From an uncultured Lachnospiraceae bacterium (GTDB lineage: Bacteria; Bacillota_A; Clostridia; Lachnospirales; Lachnospiraceae), in the NCBI GenBank assembly GCA_951801245.1, contig CATOMC010000001.1, positions 1 to 64,000 of the forward strand: a stretch of DNA of 64,000 bases. Direction: 5' to 3'. The stretch's first letter is position 1, and every line of letters starts with the position of its first letter. The notes beneath the pieces are model-generated. The model was not told where the DNA came from. It searched no databases and saw only the letters and a list, made by a program, of their open reading frames with translations. Positions 35,353-44,863 of the stretch are shown here, piece by piece. Both the position numbers and the translations under genes were made by a program.

Positions 35353-37173
35353 ATGGAAAATCCCTTGATGAATACAGACGACCGCGACATTATCCAGACA
35401 ATTGGGATGGCAGAACTGCCACGGATCATAGATACTTTATATACCAAATACCATGGTAGATATCAGTTGATCGATATAGGCGGCGACTGCATGTTTCGTT
35501 TCGGTAACACGAATGTGGCCAATGTATCTTATCTTGCAACTTATATCCATTTTATAAAGATTGAGAATGATGTACTGAAAATAGAAGGAAATGTTTCATG
35601 GCCGGCTGTGCTCAAGGAATATTTCAGATTACATATTCGAGTAAATGGGGTGGAATATGCACCCAGAATGTTTGAGGCAGGGTTTGACCTGGCAGATGGG
35701 ACAAAGCCGTATGAGACGAGGACAGCCTTCTCCTATGAACAGACACTTGACCACAGAGAACGTTATGAAGTCGCTTTTATCTATGAATGCAATGGAATCA
35801 CATGTAAAAGCGGCAAGATCAATGCCATGCGTTTTTCCCCGGTGGCGGATGTACTAGACCATCAATATGCACTGCGGGACGGATGGCTGTTATGGATCGA
35901 AGATGGACAGATCAGATTACAAAGGGCGGAGGGAGAACAGACAGTTTTTGAACAAAGATTCCGGGATGTGGTTACCGCAAGGCTGGATGGGCCGCATGCC
36001 TTGAAGGTGCTCGGCATCCGTGAGGCCTATTTTGTGCAAAAGGCAAAGCAGAAGAAAAAGATCTGGCTCTTTATGGACCGGATAGATAAGGCGGACGACA
36101 ATGGAGAAGCGTTTTTTACATATGTTTGTCAAAGGAAACCGGAAAACATTGACTGTTACTTTGTGATAGATAAGGATTCTGCCGATCATGAAAGACTGCA
36201 GAAGATTGGAAACGTGGTGGATGCATTATCCAAAGAGCACTGTGTGCTATTGCTTTTGGCGGAATATATCTTTACGTCACAGTTGAATGGATGGGCGGAA
36301 AATCCATACGGGCCTTTAGAAGAATGGTTTCGGGATCTCTATCATGAGGCGAAGGTCATATTTTTACAGCACGGAGTGACGAAGGATGATCAGACCAAAT
36401 GGCTGAACCGCTACAATCAAAATCTCTATGCCATTGTCTGCAGTTCGCCGATGGAGAAGAGTGCTTTTTTAACATATCCCTATTTTTATAAAGAGAAACA
36501 GATCTGGAATGTGGGGATGCCAAGGCTGGAAAAACTGGAAAACAATACTTCCAGGACCATCTTGTTTATGCCAACCTGGAGACGCCGGTTGATGGAACAG
36601 AAAGAGGATTCGCAAAAGGGAATTTATCGATGGCATTTGCGGGAAGGATTTTGGCAGAGCGTTTATTATCGCATGTACCATGAGGTGTTAAATGACAAAG
36701 CATTTCTGAATCGATGTCAAGATGCCGGATACAGAGTACTGTTTATGCCGCACCCGATCATGCAGCCATATATTTTAGAATTTCAGGTGTCAGATGAGGT
36801 GATTACCCTGCCGTATGAGACAAGCATCCGGGAGATCTTTGAAAAGAGCAGTATGATGATCACGGATTATTCTTCTGTCGCTTTTGATTTTGCGTATTTA
36901 CACAAACCGGTCATTTACTGGCAGTTTGACAGAGAGGAGTTCTTTGCATCGCATACGTATCGGGAGGGGTACTTTGATTATCAGACAATGGGATTTGGAG
37001 AGGTTGTTACGACAAAGCAAACGCTTTATCAAACCATAGATACGTATTTGGAAAGCGGATGCCGGGAAAAGGATGTTTATGAAAAAAGGGTAAATGACTT
37101 CTTTACCTATACAGATGCGAAATGCTGCGAGCGAATTTATGAAAAAGTGATGCGAAATGACAATGGGATATGA
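35353..37173 (+). CDS. TagF/TagB-like CDP-alditol phosphotransferase, phase-variable start
   Basis: A polyol-phosphate transferase of about 606 residues from ATG 35353. The N-terminal 200 residues form a beta-rich region; the C-terminal Glyphos_transf domain has KVIFLQHGVTKDD, ILFMPTWRRRL, VLFMPHP, MMITDYSSVAFDFAYLHKPV and FFTYTDAKCCERIYE. These are the standard signatures of teichoic acid polymerases using CDP-glycerol or CDP-ribitol. A G11 tract lies just upstream (see that entry), and the best-placed ribosome binding site belongs to GTG 35292, out of frame here. It overlaps the next gene by 17 bp. Confidence 0.85.
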   Translation: MENPLMNTDDRDIIQTIGMAELPRIIDTLYTKYHGRYQLIDIGGDCMFRFGNTNVANVSYLATYIHFIKIENDVLKIEGNVSWPAVLKEYFRLHIRVNGVEYAPRMFEAGFDLADGTKPYETRTAFSYEQTLDHRERYEVAFIYECNGITCKSGKINAMRFSPVADVLDHQYALRDGWLLWIEDGQIRLQRAEGEQTVFEQRFRDVVTARLDGPHALKVLGIREAYFVQKAKQKKKIWLFMDRIDKADDNGEAFFTYVCQRKPENIDCYFVIDKDSADHERLQKIGNVVDALSKEHCVLLLLAEYIFTSQLNGWAENPYGPLEEWFRDLYHEAKVIFLQHGVTKDDQTKWLNRYNQNLYAIVCSSPMEKSAFLTYPYFYKEKQIWNVGMPRLEKLENNTSRTILFMPTWRRRLMEQKEDSQKGIYRWHLREGFWQSVYYRMYHEVLNDKAFLNRCQDAGYRVLFMPHPIMQPYILEFQVSDEVITLPYETSIREIFEKSSMMITDYSSVAFDFAYLHKPVIYWQFDREEFFASHTYREGYFDYQTMGFGEVVTTKQTLYQTIDTYLESGCREKDVYEKRVNDFFTYTDAKCCERIYEKVMRNDNGI

Positions 37174-39088
37174 ATTTGAGATAGTAGAAGGACATATTAT
37201 ACAGATAAAGCATATAGGCAGTAACGGGCAGGAGCAGCTTTGGAATATTTATCTGGAAAATATTTTCTGGGGCGGAAGAATCACATTTCCGATGTATGTG
37301 GAGAAGAATTCGCTTGACCGGATCCTCTGGATGTATGACTTAAGCCCAGAGGAATTCATGACGACTGGTGAATTCCTGGCGAAAGGACCGTCAACAGGAG
37401 TCGTATGTGTCTATACCAACAGAAAACGAAATGAAATGTATTTTATCATGTACACAAACCGTGCACAGTTGTATAAACGTTTCCTGCATTTCAGCCATAG
37501 GGCAGAACATGTCAGTCTGAGGAAGGATCGGTTTCATATTTCCTTTCAGGGATGTGTCTATTCTGCCAAGTGGCAGGATCTTCCTTTGACGAAGACAACA
37601 CTGGTTGTGGACCAGAATCACAGGATGAATGTGGCGATGAAGCTTCAGCCCGGAAAGCGGCATTATACAAAGATAAGTTATGAGATACCATTGGATTCCA
37701 TTATCTTACAGGAAACACAGATCAATAACCCGATTCATATCGAAGCCGATGTGGATGGAGCATGCCTGGAATTTAATGTAGGGCATAAGACGAAGCATAA
37801 GAAAGCGGACAGGTTCTATTATGTGCCCATAACTGGTATCTATTATAAGGATAAAGCGCTGTTTGTCCGGGGCAATGTCCATCAAAATTATACACTGGTC
37901 GTAAGGGACAGAGATCCGATTGAGTATGAAGCGGCCTTTCTGCAAATGGAGGGCAAATGGAATTCCTTCCTATTATATTGGGGCGGGCGGATCAAGCGGT
38001 TTTGCAGGAATATGCCGTTGAATTTGTATTATGAGAAGAATTCCATGAAAGCGGAAGAAGGGACCTTTGAAATCTTTCTTAACGCATTACAGTCGGACCG
38101 GTCAAAGAATTATTATATATTAGACAGTACATCGCCGCAATGGGAGGCCTTGTCAAAGCATCCGAATGTGGTAGCCAAATATTCAAAGCAATACTATGAA
38201 CTGGTGTACAGCGCGGATTGTTTCATTTCCACAGAAACGCCCTCCCATTTGAATGTACACCGGGCGGTCAACAAATATATCAGAAAGACCCTTTTGGAAA
38301 AAAAGTTCGTTTTCCTGCAGCACGGAGTGACCTATTTAAAGTGTCAGGGCGCCGGGTCGGTATTTGGCAGGGGCAAAGAGGGTGAGCCTGATTATATGAT
38401 TGTGGGAAGCGAGAAAGAGGCGGATGCCGCAGCACGGATGCTCCATATTCCCAGGGAACGATGTATCCGGACAGGTCTGCCGGTCTTTAGCAAAATAGAA
38501 TATGAACATATCAGCCAGACTTCTGATGATGTGGTCACGATCATGCTCACGTGGAAACCATCGGAAGAGCATATGTTACGTCACTTCGAAGAATCTGGTT
38601 ATTATCAGAATACCCGCATGGTATATGAATTGGTTCAGAAACATATTGCGGGACAAAAGATACAGTTGGTGCCGCATCCGAAGGTGATGGAACTGCTGAT
38701 GCGGACAGACCTTGCAGGGTCTGTCTGGAAAGGATCCGTTTCGGATGCGCTAAACAATACGAAACTTCTGATCACGGATTATTCTTCGGTGTGTTATAAC
38801 GCTTTCTATCAGGGGGCGGCGGTGGTGTTTTATCAGCCGGATCTGGAAGCGTACCAGAAAGAAGTCGGCAGGCTGGTGCCGGAGGATGATGAATACATCG
38901 GCTATAGGGTCTTTGAACAGAATGGACTGGAACAGTTGCTGCAAAGTGGCATCCGTCAGGGACACATTGATCTTACCTATATGCGCTCTGAACAGTTTAT
39001 GGATCGCTATAGAAGCATTAATCAGTTTACGGACGGAAAGAACATTCAGAGAATCATAGATTTTCTAAAAGAAAAAGGTATCGTATGA
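37157..39088 (+). CDS. TagF-like CDP-alditol phosphotransferase
   Basis: A 643-residue relative of the previous enzyme. It has an N-terminal beta-rich domain (about 1-270) and a C-terminal transferase domain with FVFLQHGVTYLKCQGAG, IMLTWKPSEEHML, LVPHPKVMELL and LLITDYSSVCYNAFYQGAAV. The late Asp-rich loop is PEDDEYIG. It should transfer a polyol phosphate from a CDP donor to a glycan or growing chain. It starts inside the end of the upstream gene, and 15 nt separate it from the TarI-like gene, which may make its donor. Confidence 0.85.
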   Translation: MTMGYEFEIVEGHIIQIKHIGSNGQEQLWNIYLENIFWGGRITFPMYVEKNSLDRILWMYDLSPEEFMTTGEFLAKGPSTGVVCVYTNRKRNEMYFIMYTNRAQLYKRFLHFSHRAEHVSLRKDRFHISFQGCVYSAKWQDLPLTKTTLVVDQNHRMNVAMKLQPGKRHYTKISYEIPLDSIILQETQINNPIHIEADVDGACLEFNVGHKTKHKKADRFYYVPITGIYYKDKALFVRGNVHQNYTLVVRDRDPIEYEAAFLQMEGKWNSFLLYWGGRIKRFCRNMPLNLYYEKNSMKAEEGTFEIFLNALQSDRSKNYYILDSTSPQWEALSKHPNVVAKYSKQYYELVYSADCFISTETPSHLNVHRAVNKYIRKTLLEKKFVFLQHGVTYLKCQGAGSVFGRGKEGEPDYMIVGSEKEADAAARMLHIPRERCIRTGLPVFSKIEYEHISQTSDDVVTIMLTWKPSEEHMLRHFEESGYYQNTRMVYELVQKHIAGQKIQLVPHPKVMELLMRTDLAGSVWKGSVSDALNNTKLLITDYSSVCYNAFYQGAAVVFYQPDLEAYQKEVGRLVPEDDEYIGYRVFEQNGLEQLLQSGIRQGHIDLTYMRSEQFMDRYRSINQFTDGKNIQRIIDFLKEKGIV

Positions 39089-39103
39089 CCGGAAGGAGAA
39101 GCC

Positions 39104-39835
39104 ATGGCAAACGCACTCATATTTGCTGGAGGAGTTGGTACAAGACTGCATTCCAAGGATGTGCCGAAACAGTTTCTAAAGGTGGATGGGGTTCCTATCA
39201 TTATCGGAACAATTGCCCACTTTGAAAATCATGAGCAGATAGACAGTATTGTTGTCGTATGCTTTGAACCATGGATAGAAGAACTGCGCTATGAGTTAGC
39301 CAAATACGGAATCCGGAAAGTGGTTGAGATATTACCGGGCGGCCAGACAGGATTCCAGTCCATTCATATCGGGCTGGAATATCTGAATCATATCATGTCC
39401 GAACAGGATATCATACTGATTTGCGACGGTGTGCGGCCCTGTCTGAGTGCAAAGCTGATCACGGAATGTATTGAAAATGCGGCCGTCTACGGTTCCGCTG
39501 TCCCGGTGACGCCAAGCATTGATTCTGTGTTGTACAGTGATGATGGAGAACTGTGTGATAAGAATATCTCTCGAAAGAAAATATTTATCACCCAGGCGCC
39601 CCAGGGGTATGCCATGGGAGAAATCATGAGTGCACACGCGGAAGCGATTCAGAAGAATAAAGAGGCGATTTCATCAGCAGATCTGATGATTGAGCTTGGG
39701 AGAGAAGTCCATCTGTTTCCGGGAATCCGTGAAAATATTAAGGTTACAACGCAGGAAGATCTGCTGACCCTGCGGGCAACGCGGTATTATGAGCATTTCA
39801 GGGACTTTGCACAAGAGGAATTGAATAATTTTTGA
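39104..39835 (+). CDS. IspD/TarI-like cytidylyltransferase
   Basis: A 243-residue CTP-dependent nucleotidyltransferase: ALIFAGGVGTRLHSKDVPKQ is the CTP loop, ILICDGVRPCLSAKLI holds the Asp-Arg-Pro site, and ITQAPQGYAMGEI and ENIKVTTQEDLL match IspD/TarI. Its place among TagF-like genes favours TarI, which makes CDP-ribitol, over IspD of isoprenoid synthesis. No TarJ-like reductase is in the window. The ribosome binding site is GGAAGGAGAAG; the stop overlaps the start region of the next gene. Confidence 0.8.
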   Translation: MANALIFAGGVGTRLHSKDVPKQFLKVDGVPIIIGTIAHFENHEQIDSIVVVCFEPWIEELRYELAKYGIRKVVEILPGGQTGFQSIHIGLEYLNHIMSEQDIILICDGVRPCLSAKLITECIENAAVYGSAVPVTPSIDSVLYSDDGELCDKNISRKKIFITQAPQGYAMGEIMSAHAEAIQKNKEAISSADLMIELGREVHLFPGIRENIKVTTQEDLLTLRATRYYEHFRDFAQEELNNF

Positions 39836-39852
39836 GGGGATGGATAGAGAAG

Positions 39853-42771
39853 ATGGATGAGATTTATTTTTCAATGATTGTCTACGTGGATGATGAGGGT
39901 TTATTGAAGCGTTCCCTGCGAAGTATCCTGGATGTAACAGCAAGGATCATAGGGAAAATCAAACTGATCGTGGCGGATGCGATTGTATCGGATACAACGA
40001 AAGAGGTATGCGACAAGGCGGCCGAAGGGTTACATGAGTACCAGTATGTCTATCTTGCCCTTGCAGATGCGGTCATCGGGGAAGCTTATAATCAGGCCCT
40101 TCGGTATATAGAGGGGCGGTATGTCAATTTCTCTCTGGCAAGCACCTGGTTCGAACCAAAGACGCTGGACATGGTCTATACGTTTGCACAGGAGCAGGAA
40201 CGGCCGAAACTTCTGGCGCTTGCCCCCTGGACAGTGAATGAGAAGGACGAATATGTACAATATAAGATGTCTCCGGAAGCAGATAAAGAACGGTATGTGA
40301 AGATCAGTCTGCATGATACACCAGAGAAACTACATCTGATGTTCCATGCATACTTTATCCGGTGCTATCTGATACGCAGTTCGGAATGCCACAAGGAATT
40401 CCGACCGGAATTATCAGAAGATGCACCGCTTGAAATGCTTTGTAATCTCCTGGCAGAACATATGCATTATACGTATTTGCAGCATGTTTGTCTCCATTAT
40501 ACCAGACAAATGGAAGACAATACCTCTGCCTTTATGGAACAGCATTATACATGGTGGTATATGGATTCTTTTCGTGACTGGATTCTGCCGTTTGCGAAGA
40601 AATGGGATGAAGCAAATTACCCGCTTCGCAACAGCATGCGGATTCTGCTTTTGTATCTGGTCTTTGCAAGATATAACTGTAACATGAATGACCGTAACAA
40701 AGGCGTCATAGAACGTGAGGAAATACCGGAATTTCGCATGCTTACTGGGAAGATTTTGCAGTACGTGGACAGTAAGATTATTTTTGACAAATCATCCCTG
40801 CAGAATTTTACGATTCCAAGGGCAATGCGGGTCATGTTCATGGAGATCAAGGCAGAACAGACAAACTGTGTCTGTGAACCGGTCGTGTATGGCGGACAAC
40901 TGCTTATGTGGACCCACAAAAAGTACGGCAGTGTAACACAGCGCACGCTTGAACATACTTCTATCGGAGCAAATGCCAGCAGACAGGCCGTGGAAGCTGC
41001 AGGAAAGGAACTGGATATAACGGGGAGAACATTTACTATTTCCCGGGAAGAAAATACGCTGCCGGTATTGAAATGGTGCAGAGAAGAAGAAACACTGGTT
41101 CCGGTATGTGAACTGTCAAAAGAACATGTCATTCTCTCTGCAGTCAATTATAGCAGAAATGCGTTAAAGATTGATGGGCTTTTGTCCCTTGGTAATTTTA
41201 TCAGGCGGGAGGATATATGCCTTTATCTGTATAAAGACGGCAGGGAGTATACAAAGATTTCTCCGATTGATGTATACGACCTGAAAAAGGTATTTGGCAT
41301 CACCTACGCAAGAGATTACAGATTTTACGTGGAGGTCCCGGTATTCGCCCTGGGTAATATCAGCGAGATACAGTTTGTCATAGAGATCAATGACAGCCGC
41401 ATACCGGTGGAAATCCGTTCCGGAGAAGTGTATGCCCATGTGAATGAGAAAATAAAGGGACAGTACTGGCATTTTGAGGAAGACTGGTGCCTGTCTGTCA
41501 GAAACAAGAACGTGCTGCAAATGGAAAAGGTTACAGCGGCCGAGGTTGAAAAGAAAGAAGCAGCATTCCAAAAGGAACTTTCCGGAATGAAGGCGCCTGC
41601 GGCCTGGAAAGCATTAGAACTGCGCCGACGTTATTTTGCAACCTTAGAGGAATTTAAGAACCGCCGGATTTGGATTACCTTTGATAAATTATACAAAGCA
41701 GGGGACAATGGCGAGTACATGTACAATTACGTCTCCTCTCATGACGATTCTATTGAGATGTATTATCTCATAAAGGCCGATTCCCCGGATTACCAGAGGA
41801 TGCGTGATCAGGGAGCGAAGCTTCTTATATGGGGTGAGGATGAGACACTGCTGACAACGCTGCATGCGGAAGTGATATTGGATACGCATGCCAATGCATT
41901 TTCCTACATAGGATTTGAGACGATGATGAAGCCCTATGTGGGGGATCTGTTTAATGCCAGAATTGTATGCATTCAGCATGGACTTACCGTTCAGAAAATT
42001 GCGCAATTTCAGAATCGCTTGTTTGATAATACACAGTTGTATCTTTGTGCTTCACAAAATGAAATTGAAAACCTGAAAAAGCCTGTTTATGGGTTTGTGG
42101 ATCAGAGTAAATTGAAACTGACCGGACTGGCGAGATATGATGGGTTACACAATAGTGATAAACACCAGATTTTGATTACTCCGACATGGAGAAGAAATAT
42201 TGCGGATGCTAATGTAGCACATTTTAAGAAAGGGCATAATGAATATTTTGAAAATAGCAATTATTACAAAATATATAATCGTTTGATCAACGACGCAAAG
42301 CTGATCACAACAGCCAGAAAGTGTGGTTATAGATTGATATATCTTCTGCATCCGGCGACAAGCGCACAGTTGGGCGACTTTAAGCAAAATGAATATGTAG
42401 AATTGATACCTGCATCCGGTGATATGAATTATGAAAAAATATTAACGGAATCAAGTCTTATGGTAACGGATTATTCCGGTGTACAGTTTGATTTCGCATA
42501 TATGAGAAAACCGATTTTATATTATCATCCAAAGGAATTACCGCCTCATTATGATGAGAGTGCCGCTTATATCTATACAAGAGATGCATTTGGTCCAATT
42601 ATTGATAATCATGAAGAACTGGTGAATCAGTTATGCGAGTATATGAAAAGGCATTGCCGGATGAAAAAGGAATATATGGAACGGGCGGACAGATTCTTTG
42701 CGTATAGTGATTTTGGTAATTGCGAGAGGATTTATAAAACAATTTTAGAGTATGTGAACAGTAAGGAGTAA
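39853..42771 (+). CDS. Bifunctional GT2-like / TagF-like transferase
   Basis: A protein of about 972 residues from ATG 39853 (a TTG at 39832 is another choice). The N-terminal 220 residues are GT2-like: FSMIVYVDDEGLLKRSLRSI, NQALRYIEGRYVNF. A middle region of unknown fold follows. The C-terminal 360 residues are a TagF domain: IWITFDKLYKAGDNGEYM, ARIVCIQHGLTVQK, ILITPTWRRN, LIYLLHPATS, LMVTDYSGVQFDFAYMRKPI and FFAYSDFGNCERIYK. This GT2-TagF fusion is common in teichoic-acid-like loci. It is the last gene of the unbroken run that starts at 6179. Confidence 0.85.
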   Translation: MDEIYFSMIVYVDDEGLLKRSLRSILDVTARIIGKIKLIVADAIVSDTTKEVCDKAAEGLHEYQYVYLALADAVIGEAYNQALRYIEGRYVNFSLASTWFEPKTLDMVYTFAQEQERPKLLALAPWTVNEKDEYVQYKMSPEADKERYVKISLHDTPEKLHLMFHAYFIRCYLIRSSECHKEFRPELSEDAPLEMLCNLLAEHMHYTYLQHVCLHYTRQMEDNTSAFMEQHYTWWYMDSFRDWILPFAKKWDEANYPLRNSMRILLLYLVFARYNCNMNDRNKGVIEREEIPEFRMLTGKILQYVDSKIIFDKSSLQNFTIPRAMRVMFMEIKAEQTNCVCEPVVYGGQLLMWTHKKYGSVTQRTLEHTSIGANASRQAVEAAGKELDITGRTFTISREENTLPVLKWCREEETLVPVCELSKEHVILSAVNYSRNALKIDGLLSLGNFIRREDICLYLYKDGREYTKISPIDVYDLKKVFGITYARDYRFYVEVPVFALGNISEIQFVIEINDSRIPVEIRSGEVYAHVNEKIKGQYWHFEEDWCLSVRNKNVLQMEKVTAAEVEKKEAAFQKELSGMKAPAAWKALELRRRYFATLEEFKNRRIWITFDKLYKAGDNGEYMYNYVSSHDDSIEMYYLIKADSPDYQRMRDQGAKLLIWGEDETLLTTLHAEVILDTHANAFSYIGFETMMKPYVGDLFNARIVCIQHGLTVQKIAQFQNRLFDNTQLYLCASQNEIENLKKPVYGFVDQSKLKLTGLARYDGLHNSDKHQILITPTWRRNIADANVAHFKKGHNEYFENSNYYKIYNRLINDAKLITTARKCGYRLIYLLHPATSAQLGDFKQNEYVELIPASGDMNYEKILTESSLMVTDYSGVQFDFAYMRKPILYYHPKELPPHYDESAAYIYTRDAFGPIIDNHEELVNQLCEYMKRHCRMKKEYMERADRFFAYSDFGNCERIYKTILEYVNSKE

Positions 42772-43235
42772 AATAAGAAAATAATGACTAAATTCCTCAC
42801 TATGTTTTCGTAGAAATCTATACAGCAAGAATATAGAGAGATCAGCACCTTGACAATTACATATCTTACATCAGGACATAACAAAATTGACTGCCAGACG
42901 GTTGCTTTTCCTATTTGTGCCAGTGTATCTGCTTAAGTGTGATTCCTGGTTAACATGTGCGAAGCTATAAATGCAAAATATTAAAAAAGCATAAATGTCT
43001 TGCCTGAAAATAGATTGTGTGTTATATTTAATTTAATATGATACGTTTTATAGATGGACTGTTATGGAAACGCATCATAAGGGGCTGTATCATTTAAACG
43101 CAGCCCTGTCACGCACAATCCGATCATGGAAATTCAAGTGCGTAGCTCAGGCTTTTCGCCGGAAACTTTCAACACACTTATTTCAGTACAGGCGAAAGGC
43201 AGACATGATTTCTCCTGTACAGACAGGAGGAGAAC
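42772..43235. other. Intergenic region with promoter for the Rpn-like gene
   Basis: No convincing gene. It contains a good promoter (43000-43028), a GGGCTG/CAGCCC hairpin (43082-43106) in the presumed 5' leader, and AT-rich DNA. No clear terminator follows the glycan operon, so some read-through into this region is possible. Confidence 0.5.
43000..43028 (+). promoter_or_regulatory. Sigma-A promoter for the Rpn-like gene
   Basis: TTGCCT (43000-43005), 17 bp, TATATT (43023-43028). Spacing is ideal. It lies about 200 bp before ATG 43236. Confidence 0.55.
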
Positions 43236-44489
43236 ATGGAGTACAAAGGAAACCAGAATGATGCTGCCATTTATCAGGAGGCAGATGTCAGCAGTAAGCG
43301 TATTTTTGGAAATCACACGCTGTGTGCACAGTTTTTGAGGGATTATTCGGGACTTTCGATACTGGCGGACGTACAGCCGGAAGATATCGAGGATGTATCT
43401 GAGCGGTATCATCTGTTCCGTGAAGTAGAACTGGAATCGGATACCGTGAAGAAGGTGCGGCTGCGGAACCAGACAGGCGGGAAATCACAGGATATGTATG
43501 TGATCTCCCTGATCGAACATAAGAGTTCGGTAGATTATGATGTTACAATGCAGATACTTAAATATATGGTCTGCATCTGGGAGAACTATGTCAGGGAATT
43601 GGAAGAGGAATTTGCGGCAGAACATGCAATACCTGACGAAAGTGATGTAACAGATGGGATAACAGAATCACCAATGGCCGGTGCGCAGGCGAAAGGGAAG
43701 CCAAAGAAACGAAAAAGGATCAACAGACGCAAAGATTTCCGGTATCCGCCAATCTATCCGATTGTATACTATGAAGGAACGGGCGAATGGACAGCGGCAT
43801 GGCATTTGAAAGAAAGAGTTCTGTTAGGGGAGTTGTTTCAGGCATATATACCGGATATTACCTATAAGCTTGTGAGGACACGCGAGTATTCTAATGATGA
43901 ATTATTGTCCAAAGAGGATGCTATCTCATTGTTAATGTTACTTAACAAAATTCAGCAGGCAGAAGATTTCCAGGAGGTCTCTAAGATACCAATAGATTGT
44001 CTGAATGAGATTTTGGAGAAGGCACCAGTGGATGTGGTGGATATCATCATAGCGACAGTGAGAAACCTTTGCCTGCGGCTGAACCTGACAAACAGAGAGA
44101 CAGCGGATTTACTGGAGAAAGTGAGAGGTGGCAATATGGGATATTTGTTTGAAAATATGGAGAAGATGGATATTCAGTTAGAGCGCCGTAACACAGCCGA
44201 ACAGAGACAGAGGGCAGAGAAGGCTGAAAAAGATGCCGAAGAACAGAGGCAGAGGGCGGAGAAGGCCGAAAAAGATGCCGAAGAACAGAGGCAGAGATTG
44301 AAGGAAGTCCAAAAAGATGTCAAAGAGCAGAGACAGAAAGTGGAGCAAGACAAACATGCCTTATACCGTATCCTCATAGCATCCTATCGAAAACACGGAA
44401 TGACAGAAGAAGAGGTAAGGCAGCAACTGATGTCAGAAGCCAAGTTGTCAGACAGCGAAGCAGATGAACTGATTAAAAAGTTTTGGTAG
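43236..44489 (+). CDS. Rpn/YhgA-like PD-(D/E)XK nuclease family protein
   Basis: A 417-residue protein of the Rpn/YhgA-like (putative transposase, PD-(D/E)XK) family; E. coli RpnA is a recombination-promoting DNA endonuclease. The nuclease core shows DMYVISLIEHKSSVDYDVTMQ, with E-x-K as the catalytic pair, then YPPIYPIVYYEGTGEWTAA. Residues about 322-375 are tandem 14-residue coiled-coil repeats (EQRQRAEKAEKDAE). The end, TEEEVRQQLMSEAKLSD, resembles the family tail. Ribosome binding site AGGAGGAG. It stands alone with its own promoter and terminator, and such genes are often mobile. Confidence 0.82.
   Translation: MEYKGNQNDAAIYQEADVSSKRIFGNHTLCAQFLRDYSGLSILADVQPEDIEDVSERYHLFREVELESDTVKKVRLRNQTGGKSQDMYVISLIEHKSSVDYDVTMQILKYMVCIWENYVRELEEEFAAEHAIPDESDVTDGITESPMAGAQAKGKPKKRKRINRRKDFRYPPIYPIVYYEGTGEWTAAWHLKERVLLGELFQAYIPDITYKLVRTREYSNDELLSKEDAISLLMLLNKIQQAEDFQEVSKIPIDCLNEILEKAPVDVVDIIIATVRNLCLRLNLTNRETADLLEKVRGGNMGYLFENMEKMDIQLERRNTAEQRQRAEKAEKDAEEQRQRAEKAEKDAEEQRQRLKEVQKDVKEQRQKVEQDKHALYRILIASYRKHGMTEEEVRQQLMSEAKLSDSEADELIKKFW
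44199..44345 (+). repeat. 42-bp tandem repeats in the Rpn-like gene
   Basis: About three and a half copies of a 42-bp unit encoding EQRQRAEKAEKDAE-type coiled coil; the first two are nearly identical and later ones diverge. Copy number could change by recombination without breaking the frame. Confidence 0.7.
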
Positions 44490-44513
44490 AGATAGAAAAA
44501 GAAACAGAATATA

Positions 44514-44557
44514 TCCCGGTGTAAGATATGTAATTGTCTTATACCGGGATTTTAGTT
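44514..44557 (+). terminator. Intrinsic terminator after the Rpn-like gene
   Basis: A 13-bp stem with G-U pairs (44514-44526 with 44537-44549), then TTTTAGTTTTA. Confidence 0.8.
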
Positions 44558-44649
44558 TTATATTGGAAGATGAGAAGACAAAGTGGTGCGGAGCAGCAAG
44601 TTACGGGGTATTGAACCCGTGAAGGAATAAAATAGAACAGGAGGTGCAT

Positions 44650-44751
44650 ATGATGCAGAAAATCATGCAAAATGAGAATGTTAAAAAGGACAATATGGAC
44701 AGAAACCTACATGCATTTAATCCATGTGAAAAGCTATATGGAAAGAGATAA
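44650..44751 (+). CDS. Small ORF of 33 codons with strong ribosome binding site
   Basis: MMQKIMQNENV... ends at TAA 44751. It is preceded by a near-perfect AGGAGGTG (44639-44646). The product is basic, without signal or membrane segment, and I do not recognise it. Because an epimerase fragment follows directly, it may be the 5' remnant of a deleted gene rather than a functional peptide. Confidence 0.35.
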   Translation: MMQKIMQNENVKKDNMDRNLHAFNPCEKLYGKR

Positions 44752-44770
44752 GACAATATTTGGAGAATAG

Positions 44771-44863
44771 CAGGAACATCCGGTTAAAATTGCAAGGCTG
44801 CCCCAGACCTTTGGGCCGGGTGTAACATATGATGACGGGAGGGTGTTTGTGATAACACAATGA
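44771..44863 (+). pseudogene. Remnant of an NAD-dependent epimerase gene
   Basis: One frame reads EHPVKIARLPQTFGPGV and then YDDGRVFV before a stop at 44861-44863. This matches the PVRIARLAQTFGAG part of the intact epimerase encoded next, and looks closer to the family consensus. Both ends of the gene are missing. The remnant supplies the GGGAGGG in front of ATG 44860. It suggests a deletion or replacement of an earlier epimerase gene. Confidence 0.65.

Noticed and set aside
43236..44489. Active transposon carrying the Rpn-like gene
   Set aside because: No terminal inverted repeats or target-site duplications were found around it; the family is a PD-(D/E)XK nuclease rather than a proven transposase.
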